Assembly: GCA_016218815.1 (NCBI GenBank)
Contig: JACRCX010000070.1
Location: 1 to 61,668 of the forward strand
Reading direction: 5' to 3'
Source: Deltaproteobacteria bacterium
GTDB taxonomy: Bacteria; Myxococcota_A; Polyangia; DRWM01; JAAZOP01
Length of the DNA: 61,668 nt
Positions 7,742 to 14,997 of this stretch are shown here, in pieces (position 1 is the first letter of the stretch; every line of letters starts with the position of its first letter). Both the position numbers and the translations under genes were made by a program. The notes beneath the pieces are model-generated. The model made no database searches. It was not told where the DNA came from and worked only from the letters and a program-made list of their open reading frames with translations.

Positions 7742-7758
7742 GCCCGGCGAGCCGGGCT
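7741..7758 (+). terminator. Bidirectional hairpin between convergent genes
   Basis: A perfect 8-bp inverted repeat, AGCCCGGC/GCCGGGCT, with a 2-nt centre starts at the stop codon of the gene ending at 7741 and reaches the stop codon of the convergent methyltransferase gene (7757). No T-run follows, so it may act as a barrier or an mRNA 3' protector rather than a classic terminator. Confidence 0.4.
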
Positions 7759-9424
7759 ACTCTCCCCCGAGCCGACGCGTCACCTCCGCCTCCCACTCCG
7801 CCGCCGCCGCCCGCCGCGCGTCCAGCGACCTCTCCGGCAGCCAACCGCGCGCGCGACGTGCCAGCTCCGCCAGCGCCTCCGACGCCAGCCGCGACAGCGC
7901 CGGCAGCTCGACCCGCTCCAGCTCGCGCGGCTCGAGCTTGCGCGTCGCACCGCCGTACGACCGTGCGTGCGCGGCGAGCGAGGCGAGCGTCCCGGGCCCG
8001 TTGAGCGCCGCGACCAGGCAGACGCGCCAGTCCTCGTCGGACACGCCTGCCGGCGACGGACGGGGCCGCACGGCGAGGAAGGTCGTCAGCGCCGCGGCGC
8101 GCGCCTCGTTGAGCACGAACCGCGGGTCGCCGCGCGACAGGTACGTGAACAGGATCGCCGGCGCGTCGTGCGCCTCGGTCGCCCACCACGGCCGCCGCCG
8201 CGAGAGCAGCGGGCGCTCGTGCAGCCCTTCCCGCTGTCCGCGCGCCAGCTGCCGGGCCAGCGCCCCGTCCGGCTGCGCGTCCCGTGCGAGCGCCAGAAGG
8301 TACGTCGGCCGCCCTCGCCGCTCCAGCGCCTCCAGATCGTCCTCCGTGAGCACCAGCCGCCGCGCGTCCCGCGCGCGCGCGATCACGCGGACGAATCGGT
8401 CGCCCTCGATCCCGCTGGCGTTCCGCGCCGCCCCGCCGAACAGGAAGAACGCGTTCGCCCCCGTCGCCACGCCTCGCGTGACGCCGGCGTACTCCGAAAG
8501 CGCGACGCGCGGCCCGTCCCGGTTGCGCGCCGGCGCCGTCGCCGGCCGCTCCCGCGGCGCCAGCGGCGAGACGGAGCCGTGCGGCGCGAGGTCCGCCCCG
8601 GAACTTTCCCCGTCCAGCCACGCGGCGAGCGCCGACGGCCGGGGCCAGGAGCGCAGCACCAGGAGCTGCGGCTCGCCTGCCGCCGCTCCGGGCTCGACGA
8701 ACGACACCGCGGCCGTCGCGTCGACCCCGGGGAACGCGTCGAACTCCGTCCCGAAGACGATGAGCCGACGGGGCCAGAAGCGCTCCGGCAGCGCACGGAA
8801 CAACCCCAGGCCGGAGCCGGAAGTCAACAGCTCGACCGGCGTCAGGAAACACAGGCGCGAAGCCGGTGCCGTCGCGTCGAGCGCCCTGAGGAAGAACCAT
8901 CCGTACGTGCCCAGGAAGCCCGACGGGCGGAAGCCGAAGGCACCGTCGGCCCAGTCGTTGAGGATGCGCTTCACGTCGTCGCGCAGCCGATGATGCCGTG
9001 TGTACGGAGGATTGCAGACGACGGGCATCGCCGGAAACCGTGCCTCGGTCCGCAAGAAATCCTCGACCCTCAGCTCGCACGTCTCCGCCGCGCGCTCGCG
9101 GCGTGCCGCCCCGCCCAGGTCGGGATCCAGTTCGAAGGCGATGCATGAGGCGCGCCCCGCGCCGAAGAGACGCTCCGCTGCCCTAAGGAACGTCAGCGGC
9201 CCGGCCCCCGGATCGAGGAATCTTCCCGGCGCCCCGCGCAGCGCCCACCGCACCATGCACTCCGCGATCGGGTCCGGGGTCCAGAACTGCCCGAGCGTCC
9301 GCCGCACGTCGCGCGGCCGCAGCCGCTCGATCGCCTTCCCCGCCTCCTCGAGCGTCCCCTCGCCCGCCAGATCGCCCGCCGGCGCCTCGCCCTTGTACGG
9401 CCAGCCGTGCCCAACGTCGGTCAC
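7757..9424 (-). CDS. N6-adenine DNA methyltransferase, solitary
   Basis: The 555-residue Eco57I/TaqI-like methylase has GQFWTP (46-50) before the SAM-binding motif I FLDPGAG (69-75) and catalytic motif IV NPPY (138-141). A long C-terminal target-recognition region follows. It is expected to transfer methyl from SAM to adenine N6. No endonuclease motif (PD-ExK) is evident in the protein and no restriction gene is adjacent, so it is an orphan methylase or a restriction-deficient relative. Starts are uncertain: GTG 9424 is preferred; a TTG at 9484 would add 20 residues encoded by intergenic-type sequence. It converges with the gene ending at 7741. Confidence 0.8.
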   Translation of the reverse strand: MTDVGHGWPYKGEAPAGDLAGEGTLEEAGKAIERLRPRDVRRTLGQFWTPDPIAECMVRWALRGAPGRFLDPGAGPLTFLRAAERLFGAGRASCIAFELDPDLGGAARRERAAETCELRVEDFLRTEARFPAMPVVCNPPYTRHHRLRDDVKRILNDWADGAFGFRPSGFLGTYGWFFLRALDATAPASRLCFLTPVELLTSGSGLGLFRALPERFWPRRLIVFGTEFDAFPGVDATAAVSFVEPGAAAGEPQLLVLRSWPRPSALAAWLDGESSGADLAPHGSVSPLAPRERPATAPARNRDGPRVALSEYAGVTRGVATGANAFFLFGGAARNASGIEGDRFVRVIARARDARRLVLTEDDLEALERRGRPTYLLALARDAQPDGALARQLARGQREGLHERPLLSRRRPWWATEAHDAPAILFTYLSRGDPRFVLNEARAAALTTFLAVRPRPSPAGVSDEDWRVCLVAALNGPGTLASLAAHARSYGGATRKLEPRELERVELPALSRLASEALAELARRARGWLPERSLDARRAAAAEWEAEVTRRLGGE

Positions 9425-9515
9425 GCTCCGGTGGATACCCGTTGGCGCCCGCCCGTGTAAAGGGTCGCCCGCCCGGACCAACAACCAACAACCAATGACT
9501 CCCCTTCGCCCCCCT

Positions 9516-9554
9516 TCTGCGTCTCTGCGTCTCTGCGCGAGAATTCCCTTCCCC
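9516..9554 (+). repeat. 39-bp intergenic repeat, copy 1
   Basis: This element is built on tandem TCTCTGCG units followed by CGAGAATTCCC. It is identical over 39 bp to 35467-35505. It lies between the divergent methyltransferase and ABC genes, followed by a C/T-rich tract. Confidence 0.85.
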
Positions 9555-9630
9555 TTCCCCCTCCTTCCCCTCCTTCCCCTCCCTTTGCTACCGTCTCTCG
9601 CGTGTGCTGTTCCGGGACGGCGGTGGATTC

Positions 9631-10350
9631 ATGATCGAAGCGCGTGCGCTCAGCCGGGTGTTCGGCGACGCCGTCGCGCTGGACGGCGCGTCGTTCCGCG
9701 CCGAGCCCGGCGCCGTCACCGGGTTCCTCGGCCCCAACGGTGCCGGCAAGACCACCACCCTCCGGCTGCTCTCCACCTTCCTCGTCCCGACGTCCGGCAC
9801 GGCCGTGGTCGCCGGCTTCGACGTCCGCGAGCGGCCGCTCGAGGTACGCCGTCGCGTGGGCTACCTGTGCGAGAACGCCCCGCTGCCGGTCGAGCTGCGG
9901 GCCGGCGAGTACCTCCGCGTCCGGGCCGCCCTCAAGGGTCTCGACCGGGCGGGAGCGCGCCGGGCGGTCGGCGAGGGGCTCGAGCGCCTCGCCCTGGCGG
10001 ACGTCGAGCGCCGGCTGATCGGCGAGCTGTCGCGCGGCTACCGCCAGCGCGTTGCGCTTGCCGACGCCCTGCTCGGCGATCCGCCCGTGCTCCTCCTCGA
10101 CGAGCCGACCAACAGCCTCGACCCCGAGCAGGTGGGGGCCGTGCGCGAGCTGCTTCGCGAGCTCGCGACGACTCGAACGGTGTTCGTCTCCACCCACCTG
10201 CTGGGGGAGGCCGAGCGACTGTGCGGCGCGCTGGTGGTCGTTGCCGGCGGCCGCGTCGTGGCGACCGGGTCGCCGGGGGAGCTCGCCGGGACCGCGGGTG
10301 GGTCGCTGGAGCTGGCCTTCCTGCGCCTCACGGGCGGGGTGGCCGCGTGA
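9631..10350 (+). CDS. ABC transporter ATP-binding protein, GldA/ABC-2 type
   Basis: The 239-residue ATPase carries a Walker A GPNGAGKTT, a signature ELSRGYRQRVALADALL (an LSxGxxQR variant), a Walker B VLLLDEPTNSLDPEQ and an H-loop VSTHLL. It powers the ABC-2 permease encoded next. ATG 9631 gives the natural N-terminus MIEARALSRVFGD; an upstream in-frame GTG at 9604 would add nine residues. The stop overlaps the permease start (TGATG). This is the first gene of a four-gene operon resembling gldA-gldF-gldG plus a DUF4340 gene. Confidence 0.9.
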   Translation: MIEARALSRVFGDAVALDGASFRAEPGAVTGFLGPNGAGKTTTLRLLSTFLVPTSGTAVVAGFDVRERPLEVRRRVGYLCENAPLPVELRAGEYLRVRAALKGLDRAGARRAVGEGLERLALADVERRLIGELSRGYRQRVALADALLGDPPVLLLDEPTNSLDPEQVGAVRELLRELATTRTVFVSTHLLGEAERLCGALVVVAGGRVVATGSPGELAGTAGGSLELAFLRLTGGVAA

Positions 10351-11093
10351 TGCGCGCGCTCTGGGCCCTGCTGCGGCGCGAGCTCCTGGCGATCTACTCC
10401 TCGCCGATCGCCTGGGTCGTGCTCGCCACGTTCCTCCTCCTGTCCGGCATCTATTTCTACGAGATCCTCTGGGTGCTCTCGCGGCCGGCGGCGCCGTACG
10501 GGACGCCGATGGCGATGTTCTTCGGCGGTTCGCTCCTGTCCTATGTCCCGCTCCTGCTCTTCGTCTCCGCGATCACGATGCGCACCTTTGCCGAGGAGGA
10601 GCATTCGGGCACGATCGAGCCCCTGCTCACCGCGCCGGTCGGCCGCAACGTGATCGTCGCGGCGAAGTTCCTCGGCGCCTGGATCTTCTACCTCTCGCTC
10701 TGGGCGCCCACCGCCGCCTATCCCCTCTTCCTCTGGAGTCGCGCCGACCCCGCCTTCGGCCCGATCGCCGCCGGATACCTCGGCGTCGCCCTCTTCGGCG
10801 CCGCCCTCACCGCGCTCGGGCTGCTCGCCTCGGCCCTCGCCCGCACGCAGATCGTCGCCGCCATCCTCTCCTTCGGCTTCGGCGCCTCGTGGTTGCTCGC
10901 GGGCGTCGGGGCTGCGGTCCTCTCCCCCGACTCGCTGGGGGCGCGGGTGCTGCGCCGCGCCTCCGTCTTCGAGATGATGGACCGGTTCCGCGTGGGCATC
11001 GCCGACTCGCGCGACGTCGTCTTCTGCGTCTCTCTCTCGCTCCTGGCCCTCTTGCTCTGCCGTGCCGCGCTCGACGTGCGGAGGGCTTCGTGA
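10350..11093 (+). CDS. ABC-2 type membrane permease, GldF-like
   Basis: The 247-residue protein has six hydrophobic segments. The N-terminus RALWALLRRELLAIYSSPIAWVVLATFLLLSGIYF and the cytoplasmic motif MRTFAEEEHSGTIEPLLTAPV are hallmarks of ABC-2 permeases of the GldF/NosY type. It pairs with the ATPase just upstream and the GldG-like protein just downstream. Both junctions overlap (TGATG and GTGA), indicating coupled translation and a stoichiometric complex. The substrate is unknown. Confidence 0.9.
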   Translation: MRALWALLRRELLAIYSSPIAWVVLATFLLLSGIYFYEILWVLSRPAAPYGTPMAMFFGGSLLSYVPLLLFVSAITMRTFAEEEHSGTIEPLLTAPVGRNVIVAAKFLGAWIFYLSLWAPTAAYPLFLWSRADPAFGPIAAGYLGVALFGAALTALGLLASALARTQIVAAILSFGFGASWLLAGVGAAVLSPDSLGARVLRRASVFEMMDRFRVGIADSRDVVFCVSLSLLALLLCRAALDVRRAS

Positions 11094-12562
11094 GCGCCTG
11101 GTCACCCCACGCCGCGGTGCGCGCGCGCGCCGCGCTGGTCGCGCTGCTCGCCGTCGCGCTCTTCGTCGAGGTCAACGTGCTCTCGGCGGAGTGGTCCTCC
11201 GCCGCGGATTGGAGCCGGGGGAGCATGTACACGCTCTCCGGCCGCACGCGGCGCGTCCTCGAGTCGCTGGACCGCGAGGTGGGGCTCACGGTCATCGTGT
11301 CCGAGGCGGCCGAGGCCCGCGGTGCCGGTCGGGCCGAGGTCCTGCGCCGGCTGCTCGAACGCTACGCCGCGGTGACGAGGAGGGTCGGGGTGCGGACGCT
11401 CGACCCGGATCGAGATCCAGTCGAGGTCGCGATGCTCGTCGGGTCGCAGGATGCGTTGCGCGTCCGGGCCGGGGTCGAGGGGGGCCGTCTCCCCGATGCG
11501 GAGCGATTGGAGAGCGAAGGTCGAGCGGGCGGGTCCTGGCTCGGGGTGCTCGTGCAGGCCGGCGAGCGTGCGGCGTTCCGGCCGCTGGACGAGCTGTTCC
11601 CGGCGCCCGCGGCCGACCGGCGGTCATCGTCCGCGCCGCTCGCCGTCGAGTCCGGCATCACCTCCGCGATTCTCGACGTCACCGCGCCGGACCGAGCCGT
11701 GATCTGCTTCACCGACGGGCACGGCGAGTGGGATCTGGCCGGGCCGGAGGGCGAGGCGCTCCTGCGCGGCTACCTGGAGGGAGATGCGTACGAGCTCCGC
11801 ACGCTCGACGCGGCGAGCCTGGGCGAAGGGCTCGAGCGTTGTACGGTGACGGCGATCGTCGGCCCATCCCGCGGCTTCCTGCCGCGGGAGGCGTCGGCGC
11901 TGCGGAGCCGTTTGGAGCGCGGTGGGCGACTGCTCGTCATGCTCGACGCCCATCCGGACGCGGGCGGCGATGCCGCGCTCGGACTGGGGCCGCTGCTGGC
12001 GCGGGCGGGGATGGAGGTGAGTGCCGGCGCGGCGAAGGAAACCGACCCGGCGCGCCTGTACCAGCCGGGCTCGCCGAACCTCGTCGTCGGCTCGGTGAGC
12101 GGGTCGTTGGAGTCCGCGCGCGAGCTGGCCGGGCAGCCGATCGCCGTGCTCCTGAGCGCGGGCGTGCGGGGCCTCTCGACGAGCGCCGCGATCACACCGG
12201 TGATCGAATCGGCCGAGAGCATTACGATCGACGGTTGGGGCTCCGGGGCGTTGCTGGGAGCCGCGGCCGACGCGGGAGAGGGGGGGAGGATCGTGGTCTT
12301 CGGTGCGTCGAGCATCCTGTTCCCGCCGTTCGCGGCACGGCCGCAGACGGCGAACCTGGCGCTCGTCCTCTCCACAATCGCGTGGCTGTCGGGGCGCTCG
12401 AGCGCGCTGCCGCCACCGCCCGTCGCCGCCGAGCGCGTCCGGCTCTTCCTCCAGGCCGGGACGCTGCGCTGGCTGTGGTGGTGGCTCGTGGTCGGAATGC
12501 CCGTGGGCGCCGGGCTGGGAGGGTTCATCGTCGGCAGGGTTCGGAGGAGGGCAAGCAGATAG
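11090..12562 (+). CDS. GldG-like ABC-system auxiliary protein
   Basis: The 490-residue protein is anchored by an N-terminal transmembrane helix (ALVALLAVALFVEVNVLSAEW) and ends in a second (WLWWWLVVGMPVGAGLGGFIVG) with a basic tail. The large extracytoplasmic region between them contains the YTLSGRTRRVLESLDREVGLTVIVSE start typical of GldG/ABC-2 auxiliary proteins and a GATase-like core (ICFTDGHGEWDLAG). In gliding Bacteroidetes GldG works with GldA/GldF; here only membership of an ABC-2 complex can be claimed. The GTG start at 11090 overlaps the permease stop. Confidence 0.85.
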   Translation: MSAWSPHAAVRARAALVALLAVALFVEVNVLSAEWSSAADWSRGSMYTLSGRTRRVLESLDREVGLTVIVSEAAEARGAGRAEVLRRLLERYAAVTRRVGVRTLDPDRDPVEVAMLVGSQDALRVRAGVEGGRLPDAERLESEGRAGGSWLGVLVQAGERAAFRPLDELFPAPAADRRSSSAPLAVESGITSAILDVTAPDRAVICFTDGHGEWDLAGPEGEALLRGYLEGDAYELRTLDAASLGEGLERCTVTAIVGPSRGFLPREASALRSRLERGGRLLVMLDAHPDAGGDAALGLGPLLARAGMEVSAGAAKETDPARLYQPGSPNLVVGSVSGSLESARELAGQPIAVLLSAGVRGLSTSAAITPVIESAESITIDGWGSGALLGAAADAGEGGRIVVFGASSILFPPFAARPQTANLALVLSTIAWLSGRSSALPPPPVAAERVRLFLQAGTLRWLWWWLVVGMPVGAGLGGFIVGRVRRRASR

Positions 12563-14745
12563 TGGGGTTCCGGCGCTCGACCATTCTCATCCTGCTGGTC
12601 GCCGCGGCGGCCGGGGCGGCGTTGTGCGCGCTCGCTCCCGGGAAGGCGGCGGAACCGGAGGCGCTGCGGCTGCTGCCGGAGAACGTCGACGTGGTGGGCC
12701 TGGAGGTGAGGTTCGAGGCCCCGATGCGGCTCGAGCTGCAGGAACGCCGGGCGAGGGGCGACGATTGGCGGATCGCGGGCGCGGTGGACTGGCCGGCCGA
12801 TCCGGGCATCGTCGACGCGATGATCACGGCGCTGGACGTCGCGCGGCCCGAGCGGGCGGTCGAGGTCGGGCCGTCGTCCTCCCTGGCGCGCTACGGGCTG
12901 GCGCCTCCCGCCGACGGCGTCTCGATCGTCCTGTCCGACAAGCGCACCATCGTCGTCTCGTTCGGGACCTCGGCGCCGGGAGAGCGACGCGTGTACGCGT
13001 GGACGTCGCTCCATCCCGACGTCGTGCTGGTCGTCGACGAGGCCCTCCGCTCCTCCGTCGATCGCAGCCCCGCCGAGCTGCGGGATCGCCGCCTGTGGGT
13101 GTTGGATCCGGAAGCGATGGTCTCGGTCGAGGTCGCGGACGCGCGAGGTGCGGTGCTCGTCGAGCGGATCGGCCGGCGGTTCCGCGTGACGCCGCCGGGA
13201 GTGGCCGCGGACTTCGAGCGGGCCTCGCGGCTCTTCGAGCTGCTGGCCGTACCGCGGGCGGCGGGCTTCCCCGACGGGGACGCGTGCGCGGCGGAGGAGG
13301 GCTTCCGCATCCGGATCGCCGACGAGAACGGCGTCGGGCACGAGCTGCGGATGAGTCCTTGCGATCCCTGTCCGGCGGATGCGGTCCGCGCCTGCCTGGA
13401 CGGCCGGGACGTCGTGGCCGTGCCCGCCGACCTCGGCGCGTCCGCGCGCGAGCTGTCCGCCGACCTCGCGCGGACCTCGCTCCTGCCCGCGATTGACCCA
13501 CCCTCCGTGACCTCGATCGCCGTGACCTCCTCGTCCGAGAGGTGGACGCTGCACCGCACGCCCGACGGCTGGCGCTCCGACGACGGCGCCCTGTCCCCGG
13601 AGACGGACGTCGTCCTGCGCTGGCTGCGGCCGCTCGCCCTGCTCCAGGTCGATCCCGCGCGGCTCGACGCCGAGCCGTTCGTCGTGGCCGGGACGATCGA
13701 GCTGGCCTCGCGGCTCGGATCGACCATCCGCCTCGAACGGTCTTCCGAGGCCCGCGACGGCAGCGTGCGGGTGCGCCGCGAGGGCGAGGAGGCGGCATTC
13801 CGCCTGGCCCCTGCCGAAGCCGCGCTGCTGACGGCCGCTCGGACCTATCTCTCCGCCTCCGCCGGCGCCGCCTGCGATCCCCTGGCCGTGCAGACGGTCG
13901 AAGTGCTGTCGGGGGCCGAGCGGGCCCCGGCCGCCGGGGTCGTCGCCGACGCTCCGCCCGTGGTCCAGCGGCTGCGCCGCGCGCCCGCCGGTCGCTGGAT
14001 GCTCGAAGGAACGACCCTGCGCGTCGATGCGGCGGCGGTCGATCTGCTGGTCGGCGATCTCTGCCGCCTGCCCGGCCGACCGCTGGTCCCCCGCGCCGCG
14101 CTCGAGCCGGACGTGCGCTGGACCGTCGTCCTGGGGGCCGCGGACGACCGACAGCTCCTCCGGCTGGAGGTGTTCGCACCTGCCGGCGACGAGGACACGT
14201 ACGCGGCGGCGGGTTACGGGGCTCCCGAACGCCACGCGCTTCCCTCTCCCGCCGTGGATCGACTGGGCCGCGCGCTCGTCGCCCCGGATGCCCTGGACGC
14301 CGACCCCGGCCAGGTCGCGCGCTGGGAGATCGACCTGGAAGGCGGTCGCACGATCCGCCTCTACCGGGACGGCGGCGACTGGCGCGTGGACGACGGGTCG
14401 ACGGGCGGGGGAACGGGGGATGCCGCAGCGTCTGCCGACGCCGCGGCGCCGGACTCCGGGCGGATCTCGGCCGCCGGCGCCGCGGACCTCGCCCGCGCGC
14501 TCGCCGCACCCCGCTTGCTCGGAGTCGTGTCGCTCGAGGCGCCGGACGATCCCTCCGCGGATTGGCCGCACCGCTTCGTGGTGCGCCGTGTCGCCGCGGA
14601 CGGCTCGACGTCGTCGTTCGCCGTCGGAGGCCCGGACGCCGGGGGACGGGTGCTGCTGTGGTCGGAGGAATTCGGGGCCGTCCTGGAAGCGCAGGCCGAG
14701 ATCCACGCCGCACTCGTCTACCTGGATTCGCTGGAGTCGCCGTGA
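12562..14745 (+). CDS. DUF4340-family extracytoplasmic protein
   Basis: The 727-residue protein has one N-terminal membrane anchor (RSTILILLVAAAAGAALCAL) and an extracytoplasmic body of repeated DUF4340-like segments. These include SLARYGLAPPADGVSIVLS (the LxxYGLxxP motif) and YAWTSLHPDVVLVVDEAL, with a weaker copy in the C-terminal half (EVFAPAGDEDTYAAAGYGAPERHALPSPAVDRL). DUF4340 proteins regularly follow GldG-like genes. The GTG at 12562 overlaps the previous TAG. The molecular role is unknown; it probably completes the periplasmic part of the ABC complex. Confidence 0.8.
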   Translation: MGFRRSTILILLVAAAAGAALCALAPGKAAEPEALRLLPENVDVVGLEVRFEAPMRLELQERRARGDDWRIAGAVDWPADPGIVDAMITALDVARPERAVEVGPSSSLARYGLAPPADGVSIVLSDKRTIVVSFGTSAPGERRVYAWTSLHPDVVLVVDEALRSSVDRSPAELRDRRLWVLDPEAMVSVEVADARGAVLVERIGRRFRVTPPGVAADFERASRLFELLAVPRAAGFPDGDACAAEEGFRIRIADENGVGHELRMSPCDPCPADAVRACLDGRDVVAVPADLGASARELSADLARTSLLPAIDPPSVTSIAVTSSSERWTLHRTPDGWRSDDGALSPETDVVLRWLRPLALLQVDPARLDAEPFVVAGTIELASRLGSTIRLERSSEARDGSVRVRREGEEAAFRLAPAEAALLTAARTYLSASAGAACDPLAVQTVEVLSGAERAPAAGVVADAPPVVQRLRRAPAGRWMLEGTTLRVDAAAVDLLVGDLCRLPGRPLVPRAALEPDVRWTVVLGAADDRQLLRLEVFAPAGDEDTYAAAGYGAPERHALPSPAVDRLGRALVAPDALDADPGQVARWEIDLEGGRTIRLYRDGGDWRVDDGSTGGGTGDAAASADAAAPDSGRISAAGAADLARALAAPRLLGVVSLEAPDDPSADWPHRFVVRRVAADGSTSSFAVGGPDAGGRVLLWSEEFGAVLEAQAEIHAALVYLDSLESP

Positions 14746-14951
14746 GGGAGGTGCTCGTGGAAGGATCCTGCAGGAAGGCGGCTGCCCCGTTAGGGGGCGG
14801 CGAGACGAACCGGCCGCGAGCGTCGCCGGCCCGTTCGACGGGGCCGACATGTCTCGCCGCGGCCGTCCGGCTCGCTCCGCCCTCGACCGACCCGTGAGCT
14901 CCCCTCTCCGAACTCACGACTCACGACTCATGACTCCCCCCACGTCCGTCC

Positions 14952-14981
14952 TTGACGCTGTCACCGCGGCACGGATAGAAG
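14952..14981 (+). promoter_or_regulatory. Putative promoter of the TRASH/pseudo-ATPase gene
   Basis: TTGACG (14952-14957), an 18-bp spacer and TAGAAG (14976-14981). The expected transcription start is a few bases before ATG 14998. It follows the repeat-like ACTCACGACTCACGACTCAT stretch in the 252-bp gap after the ABC operon. Confidence 0.35.
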
Positions 14982-14997
14982 ATGCCCCGAGGCGTTG

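Noticed and set aside
14746..14997. Additional gene between the ABC operon and the TRASH gene
   Set aside because: Frames here have no ribosome site or domain. The stretch holds GC-rich sequence, a repeat-like ACTCACGACT tract and a candidate promoter only.
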